Below, piece after piece: positions 56,857-64,000 of a stretch of DNA of 64,000 bases; position 1 is the first letter of the stretch; each line of letters begins with the position of its first letter. The stretch comes from an uncultured Roseovarius sp. GTDB taxonomy: Bacteria > Pseudomonadota > Alphaproteobacteria > Rhodobacterales > Rhodobacteraceae. The DNA is taken from assembly GCA_951812895.1 (NCBI GenBank), contig OX638333.1, forward strand, positions 2,150,001 through 2,214,000. Reading direction: 5' to 3'. The position numbers and the translations under genes were made by a program. Below the pieces are notes generated by a model, which worked only from the letters and a program-made list of their open reading frames with translations, did no database searches and was not told the origin of the DNA.

Positions 56857-59304
56857 ATGGCTGATCTGCCAAGCAAAGCAAAAGTTGTCATCATCGGGGG
56901 TGGTGTTGTTGGCTGTTCCTCGCTGTATCATCTGGCGAAAAAAGGCTGGACCGATTGTGTTCTGCTGGAAAAGAACGAGCTGACCGCGGGTAGCACGTGG
57001 CACGCCGCGGGCAATGTGCCGACCTTTTCGACCAGCTGGGGCATCATGAATATCCAGCGCTATTCGACCGAGCTGTACAGCGGCTTGGCCGAAGAGGTCG
57101 ACTATCCAATGAACTATCATCAGTCCGGGTCGATCCGTTTGGCGCATACCAAGGAGCGGGTACAGGAATTTGAACGCGCAATGTCGATGGGTAAATACCA
57201 AGGCATCGAGATGGAGATGTGGACGCCGGAGCAGGCGAAAGAGCGGTATCCGTTTCTGGAAACGCACGATCTGGAAGGTGTGCTGTATGATCCTTCCGAC
57301 GGAGACATTGACCCCGCACAGGTTACGCAGGCACTGGCTAAAGGTGCCCGTGACATGGGCGCCAAGATCGTTCGATTCTGTCCGGTTACAGATGTGGCCC
57401 AGAAAGAAGATAAAAGCTGGATCGTTCATACTGACAAAGGCGATATTGAATGTGAATTTGTGGTCAACGCCGCGGGCTATTATGCACAGCGTGTCGGTGA
57501 GATGTTCAAACCCTACGGTGGACGCACTGTGCCGATGATGGTGATGAGTCACCAATATCTTCTGACTGAGCAAATCCCCGAAGTTGAAGCATGGAGCAAG
57601 GAGCATGGTGGTAAGCTGCCTCTGATCCGCGATGTGGATGTGTCCTATTACCTGCGGCAGGAAAAGAACGGCTATAACCTTGGCCCATATGAACCGAATT
57701 GCAAAGGTGAATGGACCGAAAGCGGCGAAGCCATTCCGCATGATTTCAGCTTCCAGCTCTGGCAGGAAGATCTGGACCGGATCGAGGATATCGTAACGGA
57801 TGCGATGGAGCGGGTGCCGCTGATGGCAGAAGCTGGTGTGTCGAGCGTGATCAACGGACCAATCCCCTATGCGCCGGATGGCTTGCCGCTGATCGGGCCC
57901 ATGCCGGGCGTCGAAAACGCGTTTGAGAACTGTGTCTTTACCTTCGGGATCGCGCAAGGTGGTGGCGCCGGCAAGGTTCTGGCTGAGTGGATCATCGATG
58001 GACATACCGAATGGGATATGTGGGCGGTGGATCCGCGGCGTTACACCGATTACACCGATCACGATTACTGTGTGGCCAAAGGTATGGAGGTATATGGCAA
58101 CGAATACGCCATGCACTTCCCGCAACATGAATGGCCCGCCGCACGCAACAAAAAGCTGTCGCCGGTGCATGACCGGATCATTGCACAGGGTGGCGTGATG
58201 GGCGCCTATAACGGTTGGGAGCGGGCCAACTGGTTTGCGCAGCCGGGCGATGATACGTCCGAGGAAAGTACGCATACCTGGGGACGTTCGGGCCCATGGG
58301 AGCAGCGGGTCAAGGAAGAATGCGAAGCGGTTCGGGATCACTGCGGTGTTCTGGATCTGCCGGGCTTTACACGTCTCTGGCTGCAGGGAGAAGGCGCGGA
58401 TGAATGGCTGCGCGGGTTCTGTACTGGTGGCATCCCCAAAGTTGGGCGGATGAACCTGATCTATGTCTCTGACAAGCGCGGGCGTATCCTGACCGAGATG
58501 TCGTGTATCCGGATTGCTGAAAACAACTTTGTTCTGATCACAGCTGCAACCGCGCAGTGGCACGACGGAGAGCTGGTGCGCCGTTCGGTGCCTGACACAG
58601 TGACCGTGCGTGAGACGACGACCGAACGTGATTCCCTGATTGTTACAGGTCCGAAGTCGCGTGAAATCCTGTCTGGCCTCACCGATGCGGATCTGGAACA
58701 GGGGTGGCTGACCCACCAGTTTGCAACAGTGGCTGGTCAGAAGGCGTTTTTGCTCCGCGTGTCATTTGCCGGTGAACTGGGTTGGGAGGTGCATGTCGAA
58801 GGTGATGCGATGGTTCCGGTCTATGACGCGATCATTGCAGCCGGTGCCAAACCCTTTGGGATGTATGCTCTGAACAGCCTGCGGATCGAAAAGGGCTATC
58901 GCGCGTGGAAAGGTGATCTTTCAACCGATTACAGCCTGCTTGAAGGTGGTCTTGGGCGTTTCGTGAAGTTGGACAAGCCGTATGATTTTGTCGGCAAGGC
59001 GGCCATTCAGAGCGAGATGCAGCAAGGCGTCAAAAAAGGGTTTGTCACCCTGATCGTTGACGCCGGCGATGCCGATGCGCCTTACATGTCCACCATTTGG
59101 CATGACGGTCAGGTTGTAGGTGAAACCACGTCCGGTGCCTGGGGTTACCGGGTGAATGCCTCGATCGCACTTGGCATGGTGCGGGCCGATCTTGCGGTGC
59201 CGGGTACAGAGCTGGAAGTGGAGATTTACGGAGAGCGGTGCAAAGCCGTTGTTCAACCGGATCAGCCGCTGTGGGACCCAGAAAACGAACGGCTGAGAGC
59301 CTAA
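56857..59304 (+). CDS. FAD-dependent dimethylglycine/sarcosine-dehydrogenase-like protein (DAO + GcvT)
   Basis: 815 residues, full length. The N-terminal DAO domain (about 8-370) carries the FAD dinucleotide motif 'VVIIGGGVVGCSSLYHL' and 'STWHAAGNVPTFSTSWGI', where the histidine after TW is the place of covalent FAD attachment in dimethylglycine dehydrogenase. A FAO-like linker and a GcvT/aminomethyltransferase domain follow (about 430-815, 'VLDLPGFTRLWLQGEGADEW', 'LRVSFAGELGWEVHVEG'), which would pass the one-carbon unit to tetrahydrofolate. It probably oxidises N-methyl groups of dimethylglycine, sarcosine or a similar compound. A strong terminator follows. Confidence 0.9.
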   Translation: MADLPSKAKVVIIGGGVVGCSSLYHLAKKGWTDCVLLEKNELTAGSTWHAAGNVPTFSTSWGIMNIQRYSTELYSGLAEEVDYPMNYHQSGSIRLAHTKERVQEFERAMSMGKYQGIEMEMWTPEQAKERYPFLETHDLEGVLYDPSDGDIDPAQVTQALAKGARDMGAKIVRFCPVTDVAQKEDKSWIVHTDKGDIECEFVVNAAGYYAQRVGEMFKPYGGRTVPMMVMSHQYLLTEQIPEVEAWSKEHGGKLPLIRDVDVSYYLRQEKNGYNLGPYEPNCKGEWTESGEAIPHDFSFQLWQEDLDRIEDIVTDAMERVPLMAEAGVSSVINGPIPYAPDGLPLIGPMPGVENAFENCVFTFGIAQGGGAGKVLAEWIIDGHTEWDMWAVDPRRYTDYTDHDYCVAKGMEVYGNEYAMHFPQHEWPAARNKKLSPVHDRIIAQGGVMGAYNGWERANWFAQPGDDTSEESTHTWGRSGPWEQRVKEECEAVRDHCGVLDLPGFTRLWLQGEGADEWLRGFCTGGIPKVGRMNLIYVSDKRGRILTEMSCIRIAENNFVLITAATAQWHDGELVRRSVPDTVTVRETTTERDSLIVTGPKSREILSGLTDADLEQGWLTHQFATVAGQKAFLLRVSFAGELGWEVHVEGDAMVPVYDAIIAAGAKPFGMYALNSLRIEKGYRAWKGDLSTDYSLLEGGLGRFVKLDKPYDFVGKAAIQSEMQQGVKKGFVTLIVDAGDADAPYMSTIWHDGQVVGETTSGAWGYRVNASIALGMVRADLAVPGTELEVEIYGERCKAVVQPDQPLWDPENERLRA

Positions 59305-59307
59305 GAG

Positions 59308-59340
59308 AAAGCACCCCGGGGCTTGACCCGGGGTGCTTTT
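59308..59340 (+). terminator. Rho-independent terminator after the FAD/GcvT gene
   Basis: AAAGCACCCCGGG (59308-59320), loop GCTTGA, CCCGGGGTGCTTT (59327-59339) with a short T-tract. A 13-bp perfect stem directly after the stop codon closes this unit before the MDR gene. Confidence 0.85.
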
Positions 59341-59404
59341 GTCCCCTCCGATGGGTGCAGAGCCCGGCTGGAATGCTGGGACACTTAACAAAAGGATGTT
59401 TCCC

Positions 59405-60475
59405 ATGACCCCCCGAACCATGTCCGGCATTTACCTTACCCGCCACGGCGGGCCCGATGCCCAGGAGTGGCGAGAGGACATTCCAGTACCCCAACCCGGA
59501 GTTGGCCAGGTGTTGGTCAAGGTACTGGCGGCGGGGGTGAATAACACTGACATCAATACGCGGATCGGTTGGTATTCTTCGGATGTGACCACAGCCACGG
59601 AAGATGTCGGTGAGGATGAAGAGATCGAGGCTGGTGGATGGGGCGGGGCACTACAGTTCCCGCGCATTCAGGGCGGCGATATCTGCGGTGAAGTTGTGGC
59701 TATCGGTGATGATACCACCGGGGTTTCCATCGGTGACCGAGTGACGAGCCAGATCAACATTCCTCGACCGACACCCGACAATCCGTTCGCATATGTCGCG
59801 CTTGGGTCCGAAATAGATGGGGCATTTGCGCAGTTCTGCCTGTTGGACATGAGCGAGATTTTCGATGTGAGTACCTCTCCACTGAGCAATGCTGAGGTGG
59901 CGGCGATTCCTTGTGGCTTTGGCACCGCCTGGAACATGCTTGTCCGGGCAGGTGTGGCCGAGGGGCAAGAGGTGCTGATCACCGGTGCGTCGGGTGTTGT
60001 TGGATTGGCAGGGGTACAACTGGCGACGTTTCTGGGCGCGCGGGTGACCGGGACCGCATCGGATTCAAAGGCACAACAGGTGCTGGATGCGGGGGCGCTT
60101 CAGGTGTTGCCGCGCGGGGTTGACCTGGGCCGGGATCACTATGATGCTGTCATCGACGTGGTGGCAGGTGACACATGGCCCGCACTGATACTGGCGCTGA
60201 GACCGGGTGGTCACTACGCCACTTCGGGTGCGATAGCCGGACCGGTGGTGCAAGCAGACCTGCGGGATATCTATTTGCGCGATATCACCATTCACGGAGC
60301 CTCATTCATGTCGCGAGACGTGTTTGAAGGGCTGGTCAAACTGATGAACGATGGTCGCATCAGGCCAACGATCGCCAGAACCTACCCTTTGAAGGAGATT
60401 TGGCAGGCGCAGGATGATTTCCAGTCAAAAAAAGAGGCGGGCAAGTTGATCCTGCTTCCTTGGGAGGACGCTTAG
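59405..60475 (+). CDS. MDR-superfamily zinc-type/quinone-type oxidoreductase
   Basis: About 356 residues from ATG 59405 (AAGGA upstream); ATG 59420 is an alternative. The GroES-like start is 'GVGQVLVKVLAAGVNNTDIN', and the nucleotide fold is 'EVLITGASGVVGLAGVQLAT'. 'IPCGFGTAWNMLVRAGVAEG' is typical of quinone-oxidoreductase-like MDRs, and classical zinc cysteines are lacking. It begins a tight run of genes (60477, 60976, 61879) that continues to the AraC regulator. The role in betaine or methylamine use is inferred from place only. Confidence 0.85.
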   Translation: MTPRTMSGIYLTRHGGPDAQEWREDIPVPQPGVGQVLVKVLAAGVNNTDINTRIGWYSSDVTTATEDVGEDEEIEAGGWGGALQFPRIQGGDICGEVVAIGDDTTGVSIGDRVTSQINIPRPTPDNPFAYVALGSEIDGAFAQFCLLDMSEIFDVSTSPLSNAEVAAIPCGFGTAWNMLVRAGVAEGQEVLITGASGVVGLAGVQLATFLGARVTGTASDSKAQQVLDAGALQVLPRGVDLGRDHYDAVIDVVAGDTWPALILALRPGGHYATSGAIAGPVVQADLRDIYLRDITIHGASFMSRDVFEGLVKLMNDGRIRPTIARTYPLKEIWQAQDDFQSKKEAGKLILLPWEDA

Positions 60476-60476
60476 G

Positions 60477-60965
60477 ATGACATCCATGAACGGACAATTT
60501 AGCCACATGCCACCCGGTGAGGGTACCAATTACGATTGGGAGAATGACCATACGTTCGTCAAGGTCTCATCGGCGGATTCTGGTGGGGCTTTTACGCTGA
60601 TGGAGGATAATCTCAAGTCAAGCTTTGCGCTTGGATTGCACCGGCATGACCAGCATGCAGAAACATTTTACTTTGTCGAAGGCGAGGTGGATTTTTTCGT
60701 GGAGGGTGATTGGATCAGGGCCACGCCCGGAACAACAATTCACGTGCCATCAGGGGTGGCACATGCCTGCAAGGTGGCAGGCGGAGGAACGGCGAAGATG
60801 ATCATGATCTTCCAACCTGCGGGGTTCGACGGGTTTCTGGCCGAGATAGCCGGGATGACGGCCAAAGACTTTGAAGACGAGGCAAAGATGGCTGCGTTGA
60901 ACGAGAAATATGACATTGTCCCGATGGGCCCGGTCCCGGCCCATCCCGATGATCAGGATGTCTAA
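60477..60965 (+). CDS. Cupin-domain protein
   Basis: 162 residues. One cupin barrel (about 45-115) with the metal-binding pattern 'GLHRHDQHAETFYFVEGEV' (H, H, E) and 'IHVPSGVAHACKVAG' (final H). The start is 1 bp after the MDR stop, so it is co-transcribed. It may be a small-molecule-binding or lyase/dioxygenase-like enzyme; the substrate is unknown. Confidence 0.85.
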   Translation: MTSMNGQFSHMPPGEGTNYDWENDHTFVKVSSADSGGAFTLMEDNLKSSFALGLHRHDQHAETFYFVEGEVDFFVEGDWIRATPGTTIHVPSGVAHACKVAGGGTAKMIMIFQPAGFDGFLAEIAGMTAKDFEDEAKMAALNEKYDIVPMGPVPAHPDDQDV

Positions 60966-60975
60966 GGAGAACCAG

Positions 60976-61875
60976 ATGGCTGAGATTACCCTTTTGGATG
61001 GATCTATCGGGCAGGAAGTTGTCAAGCGCTCTGGCGACCGGCCGACACCGCTGTGGTCAACACAAGTGATGATTGATCACCCTGGCACCGTTCAGGCGAT
61101 TCATCAGGCTTATTTTGACGCGGGTGCGACTATCGCGACGACAAACAGTTATGCCATCCACCGTGACCGTTTGCACATGGGCGGGCGATCAGAAGATGAA
61201 CTTCCCGACCTGATCGAGCGCGCGTTAGTTGAAGTTGAAGCAGCACGCGATGCTGTGGGCCGGGGCCGGATTGCAGCTGCTCTTGGCCCGCTCGGTGCGT
61301 CGTACCGGCCGGATATTTGCCCCCCTCCGGAAGAAGCTGAAATTCCTTATGCAGAACTGGTTTCGCTTATGCGAGACAGGGTGGACCTGTTCCTGATAGA
61401 AACCGCATCGTCGGTTTCACAGGCAGAGGGGGCATTACGGGGTTCTAAGAACGCGGGCAAGCCCGTCTGGCTTGCCGTGACGGTGCAGGATGACAACGGG
61501 AAAAAATTGCGCTCTGGTGAACCCGTCGTGGAGCTGGCCAATATTGTGGATCGCTATACGCCAGAGGCGGTATTGATCAACTGTTCCCGACCCGAAGCAG
61601 TGACCGATGCGTTGGATGTGATCAGTGGATTTGACCGTCCCTTCGGCGCCTACGCCAATGGATTTACCCGCATCACCGATGGCTTTCTTGAAGACAGCCC
61701 AACTGTCGAGGCGTTGGAAGCTCGAAAAGATTTAGGCCCGAATGACTATGCCGAGTTTGTGCAGAGTTGGATCAGTCAGGGGGCAACGATTGTAGGCGGT
61801 TGCTGTGAAGTGGGGCCGGATCATATCGCCGAGATATCGCGCCAATTGCGCGCGGCGGGGCATGTGATTGTCTAA
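60976..61875 (+). CDS. Betaine-homocysteine/homocysteine S-methyltransferase family protein
   Basis: Moves a methyl group from betaine (or S-methylmethionine) to homocysteine. About 299 residues from ATG 60976, which has AAGGAGAA. The TIM-barrel opening 'ITLLDGSIGQEVVKRSG' and 'AHQAYFDAGATIATTNSYAI'-like core, and zinc ligands C203 ('INCSRPEA') and C276/C277 ('IVGGCCEVGPDH'), match the BHMT/Pfam homocysteine methyltransferase fold. Product dimethylglycine would be the substrate of the FAD/GcvT enzymes on both sides of this cluster, which supports a betaine-demethylation route. Confidence 0.88.
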   Translation: MAEITLLDGSIGQEVVKRSGDRPTPLWSTQVMIDHPGTVQAIHQAYFDAGATIATTNSYAIHRDRLHMGGRSEDELPDLIERALVEVEAARDAVGRGRIAAALGPLGASYRPDICPPPEEAEIPYAELVSLMRDRVDLFLIETASSVSQAEGALRGSKNAGKPVWLAVTVQDDNGKKLRSGEPVVELANIVDRYTPEAVLINCSRPEAVTDALDVISGFDRPFGAYANGFTRITDGFLEDSPTVEALEARKDLGPNDYAEFVQSWISQGATIVGGCCEVGPDHIAEISRQLRAAGHVIV

Positions 61876-61878
61876 TCC

Positions 61879-62871
61879 ATGGAAAAACAGGCCGCTATGA
61901 TGACTGATGCAGCGTCATGCCGTGTGTGGCACTTTGATGTTATCGTGGTGGATGGTTTTGTCCTTACCGAACTGGCCGCAGTTGTGGACACCCTGCGTAC
62001 AACTAACCGGGTGACAGCGCAGCCGGTATTTAGCTGGACATTCAGATCTCCTAAAGGGGGTAAAGTAAAGGCCAGCAGCGAGGCCTATGTTAATACCGAG
62101 ACCTTTATCGAAAGACCGCAGGCAGATTACCTGTTCGTGATTGGCAACACAGATCAGGATGACCCCGCACTTTCGATGGGATCTGTAGTCGGCCGGTACA
62201 CGCATCGGGGTGCACAGGTGTTTCTGCTGGCCGAGGCCGCCAGTCGTTACATCAAAGATCGTGGCGGTGCTGCACGCGGGATGTCGACACATTGGGAAAA
62301 CTCGGCAGTTTTACGTGAACGGATGGAACTATTTGACGCCGACAATGCCATTGCCAGCCAGGACGGGCAGGTTGTGACCTGCGCGGGCATGGGTGCCACC
62401 ATGGATGTTGTGCTGGCAGTTGTTGGCCGGCATGTGTCGTCGGCCGAGCTCATGACTGTTGCCAATATTTTCCTGCACGAAAAGATCCGGGACTTTGGCA
62501 CACGACAGCCCTTTGGCGGGGCGCGTGGCACCGCAACGGGTGACAGTGATCTGGATCGTGCGATTGAAATTATGCAGGCCAATATCGAAGACCCGGTGTC
62601 GATTGGCGATCTGGTAGAAACCATAGGGACCTCTAACCGGTCGATGGAGAGGAAATTTCGCGCATATCTTGGGACAACACCCAATACATATTACAGGCAG
62701 CTGCGGTTGGCGCAGGCAAACAACCTGTTGGTAAACACAACGCTCAGCGTGCGCGAGGTTGGATTGGCCTGCGGATTTTCGGGTGGATTTTCGGTTCTCT
62801 ACAAAAGGTTTTTTGGGGTTACTCCGCTGGAGATGCGTCGGCGTCGGCGGGAGACTGCAAAAGGCATTTGA
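61879..62871 (+). CDS. GlxA/GbdR-like AraC-family regulator
   Basis: 330 residues. A DJ-1/PfpI-like effector domain (about 15-190) and a C-terminal double HTH AraC domain (about 225-320). The latter has 'DLVETIGTSNRSMERKFRAY' and 'VREVGLACGFSGGFSVLYKR'. The design is the same as GbdR, which senses glycine betaine and dimethylglycine in Pseudomonas, and GlxA-type proteins in general. It starts 4 bp after the BHMT stop and lies next to the second FAD dehydrogenase, so is the likely activator of this cluster. The 196 bp after it (62872-63067) contain no recognisable gene. Confidence 0.9.
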   Translation: MEKQAAMMTDAASCRVWHFDVIVVDGFVLTELAAVVDTLRTTNRVTAQPVFSWTFRSPKGGKVKASSEAYVNTETFIERPQADYLFVIGNTDQDDPALSMGSVVGRYTHRGAQVFLLAEAASRYIKDRGGAARGMSTHWENSAVLRERMELFDADNAIASQDGQVVTCAGMGATMDVVLAVVGRHVSSAELMTVANIFLHEKIRDFGTRQPFGGARGTATGDSDLDRAIEIMQANIEDPVSIGDLVETIGTSNRSMERKFRAYLGTTPNTYYRQLRLAQANNLLVNTTLSVREVGLACGFSGGFSVLYKRFFGVTPLEMRRRRRETAKGI

Positions 62872-63067
62872 TATGCTCTTGGCATCTGATCTTTTGTATC
62901 CAACAGGGCCATCAATGATTTCGACTTGGTACGAACAACAAAAAACGCGGCGCACAGATATAAGCTACAAAATTGCAGGAGCTGTGGCGTATTTTGAACA
63001 TTTTGTGTCGGATGACCGTGGTATTTTGGGCGGGAGCGACTCGAAAATTTTTCCGGAGATATAAGAC

Positions 63068-64000
63068 ATGGGCACTCTTCCCCAAAAGGCGCGGGTGGTT
63101 ATTATTGGCGGTGGCGTTGTGGGCTGTTCTGTAGCCTATCATCTGGCCAAGCTGGGCTGGACCGATGTGGTTTTGCTCGAACGAAAGCAGCTTACAAGTG
63201 GCACGACCTGGCATGCCGCTGGTTTGATCGGGCAGCTGCGCGCCACATCTAACATGACCAAGCTGGCGCGCTATTCGGCCGAGCTTTACCTGGGGCTTGA
63301 GGCAGAGACCGGTGTGGCAACGGGTATGCGGCAGGGCGGTTCCGTTTCAGTCGCACTTACCGATGAACGGCGTGAAGAACTGTATCGCCAGGCGGCCATG
63401 GCACGCGCTTTTGGCGTTCCTGTGGAAGAGCTGAGCCCGAAGGAAGTAAAAGAGCGTTACGAGCATATCAACCTGGATGGTGTCACAGGTGGGGTCTGGT
63501 TGCCTACGGATGGACAAGCTGATCCTGCGAACATCGCGTTGGCATTGGCCAAGGGTGCACGGCAAAACGGTGCGCTGGTCAAAGAGCGCATCAAGGTTAC
63601 CGGGATCTCCAGAAATGGCCGCCGTGTGACCGGGGTCGACTGGGCCAGAGACGATGGCAAGGACCAAGGCCATATCGAGGCGGATATGATCGTGAACTGC
63701 GCCGGTATGTGGGGCCACGAAGTGGGCCGGATGGCAGGCGCGAATGTACCGCTACATGCCTGCGAGCACTTTTACATCGTGACCGAAGCTATTTCCGGTC
63801 TGACCCAGATGCCGGTGCTGCGTGTTCCGGATGAATGTGCCTACTACAAGGAAGATGCAGGGAAATTCCTGCTTGGCGCGTTTGAGCCGCATTCGAAACC
63901 CTGGGGGATGAATGGCATTCCGGATAGTTTCGAATTCGATCAGCTGCCGGAAGATTTCGATCACTTTGAGCCGATACTGGAAGCAGCGTGTGAGCGGTTG
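63068..64000 (+). CDS. FAD-dependent dimethylglycine/sarcosine-dehydrogenase-like protein, 5' part
   Basis: Open to the right edge; at least 311 residues are present. The start ATG follows CCGGAG. The N-terminus 'VVIIGGGVVGCSVAYHLAKL' and 'GTTWHAAGLIGQLRATSNMT' match the paralogue at 56857 closely, with the same TWHA covalent-flavin element. 'GGVWLPTDGQADPANIALAL' is the DAO-domain core. The C-terminal GcvT part would lie beyond the window. It is the second copy in the same cluster, and the shared layout suggests tandem duplication with different N-methyl substrates. Confidence 0.88.
   Translation, partial: MGTLPQKARVVIIGGGVVGCSVAYHLAKLGWTDVVLLERKQLTSGTTWHAAGLIGQLRATSNMTKLARYSAELYLGLEAETGVATGMRQGGSVSVALTDERREELYRQAAMARAFGVPVEELSPKEVKERYEHINLDGVTGGVWLPTDGQADPANIALALAKGARQNGALVKERIKVTGISRNGRRVTGVDWARDDGKDQGHIEADMIVNCAGMWGHEVGRMAGANVPLHACEHFYIVTEAISGLTQMPVLRVPDECAYYKEDAGKFLLGAFEPHSKPWGMNGIPDSFEFDQLPEDFDHFEPILEAACERL

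Noticed and set aside
56497-58716. 739-codon open frame on the minus strand
   Set aside because: It is antisense to the clear FAD/GcvT gene (56857-59304) and the LysE gene, with histidine/arginine-rich sequence typical of a shadow of a GC-rich gene.
56857-59304. DmdA (DMSP demethylase) as an alternative for the GcvT-domain protein
   Set aside because: DmdA is only about half as long and has no FAD/DAO domain. This protein has a complete dimethylglycine-dehydrogenase-type N-terminus.
62872-63067. Possible glycine riboswitch ahead of the second FAD dehydrogenase
   Set aside because: I looked for the conserved aptamer elements and tandem arrangement but saw none. No CRISPR-like repeat arrays were seen anywhere in the window either.

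Overview
The window looks like chromosomal DNA of a marine alphaproteobacterium, most likely Rhodobacteraceae (Roseobacter group). This rests on family knowledge rather than a database search. The pointers are two TRAP transporters, a liv-type ABC operon, class I lysyl-tRNA synthetase, an amidase/aminotransferase/ftsK/lolA block, paired dimethylglycine-dehydrogenase-like FAD/GcvT proteins, and an initiator tRNA with an A29:U41 pair. Genes are dense and many start codons overlap the preceding stop.

Layout. 1-2250: the 3' part of a 23S rRNA gene, 5S rRNA and a terminator. 2358-6100: a DMT-family exporter, then divergent oxyR and katA with a small ORF behind katA. 6171-7000: initiator tRNA followed by a mobile-element graveyard (nonsense-mutated integrase start, IS3-type OrfA stub). 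7131-7991: an HD-domain protein. 8225-15681: a catabolic module in which a MocR-type regulator sits between an epoxide hydrolase/aldehyde dehydrogenase operon and a TRAP transporter. Both promoters carry CTGTC direct repeats exactly 22 bp apart. 15848-21491: a cyclic-nucleotide-related neighbourhood (membrane-anchored cNMP-binding protein, MATE pump, DUF3095 protein with cyclase-like motifs, CyaC-type redox adenylate cyclase), ending in an IS110 scar. 22116-26941: a MAPEG protein, then a GntR/UTRA regulator divergent from a second TRAP operon. 26942-27846: gene-poor, with a 39-bp imperfect palindrome.

27847-46851 is mainly housekeeping: free-methionine-sulfoxide reductase, lytic transglycosylase, AEC carrier, HspQ, gamma-glutamyltransferase, a 113-bp repeat pair, an anti-sigma/STAS pair, thiolase, lolA-ftsK-aminotransferase-amidase, a methyltransferase that may be inserted, UbiH-type hydroxylase, RsmD, an FAD reductase divergent from a peroxiredoxin, a c-type cytochrome and a DNA glycosylase. 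46871-52033 is a branched-chain-amino-acid-type ABC operon that encloses a LysE-family exporter. 52162-56699 has TerB, class I LysRS, a striking array of five alternating TTTCAC/GTGAAA half-sites, an XRE-cupin regulator, two more LysE-family exporters and a GFA protein.

56857-64000 is a probable glycine-betaine/dimethylglycine (or related methylated-amine) catabolic cluster. It holds a full FAD/GcvT dehydrogenase, an MDR oxidoreductase, a cupin, a BHMT-like methyltransferase, a GlxA/GbdR-like AraC regulator, and a second FAD dehydrogenase cut by the window end.

The most informative non-coding signals are the MocR operator pairs, the five-site array before the XRE-cupin gene, a palindrome embedded in the promoter of the second TRAP operon, and the tRNA-linked element scars.
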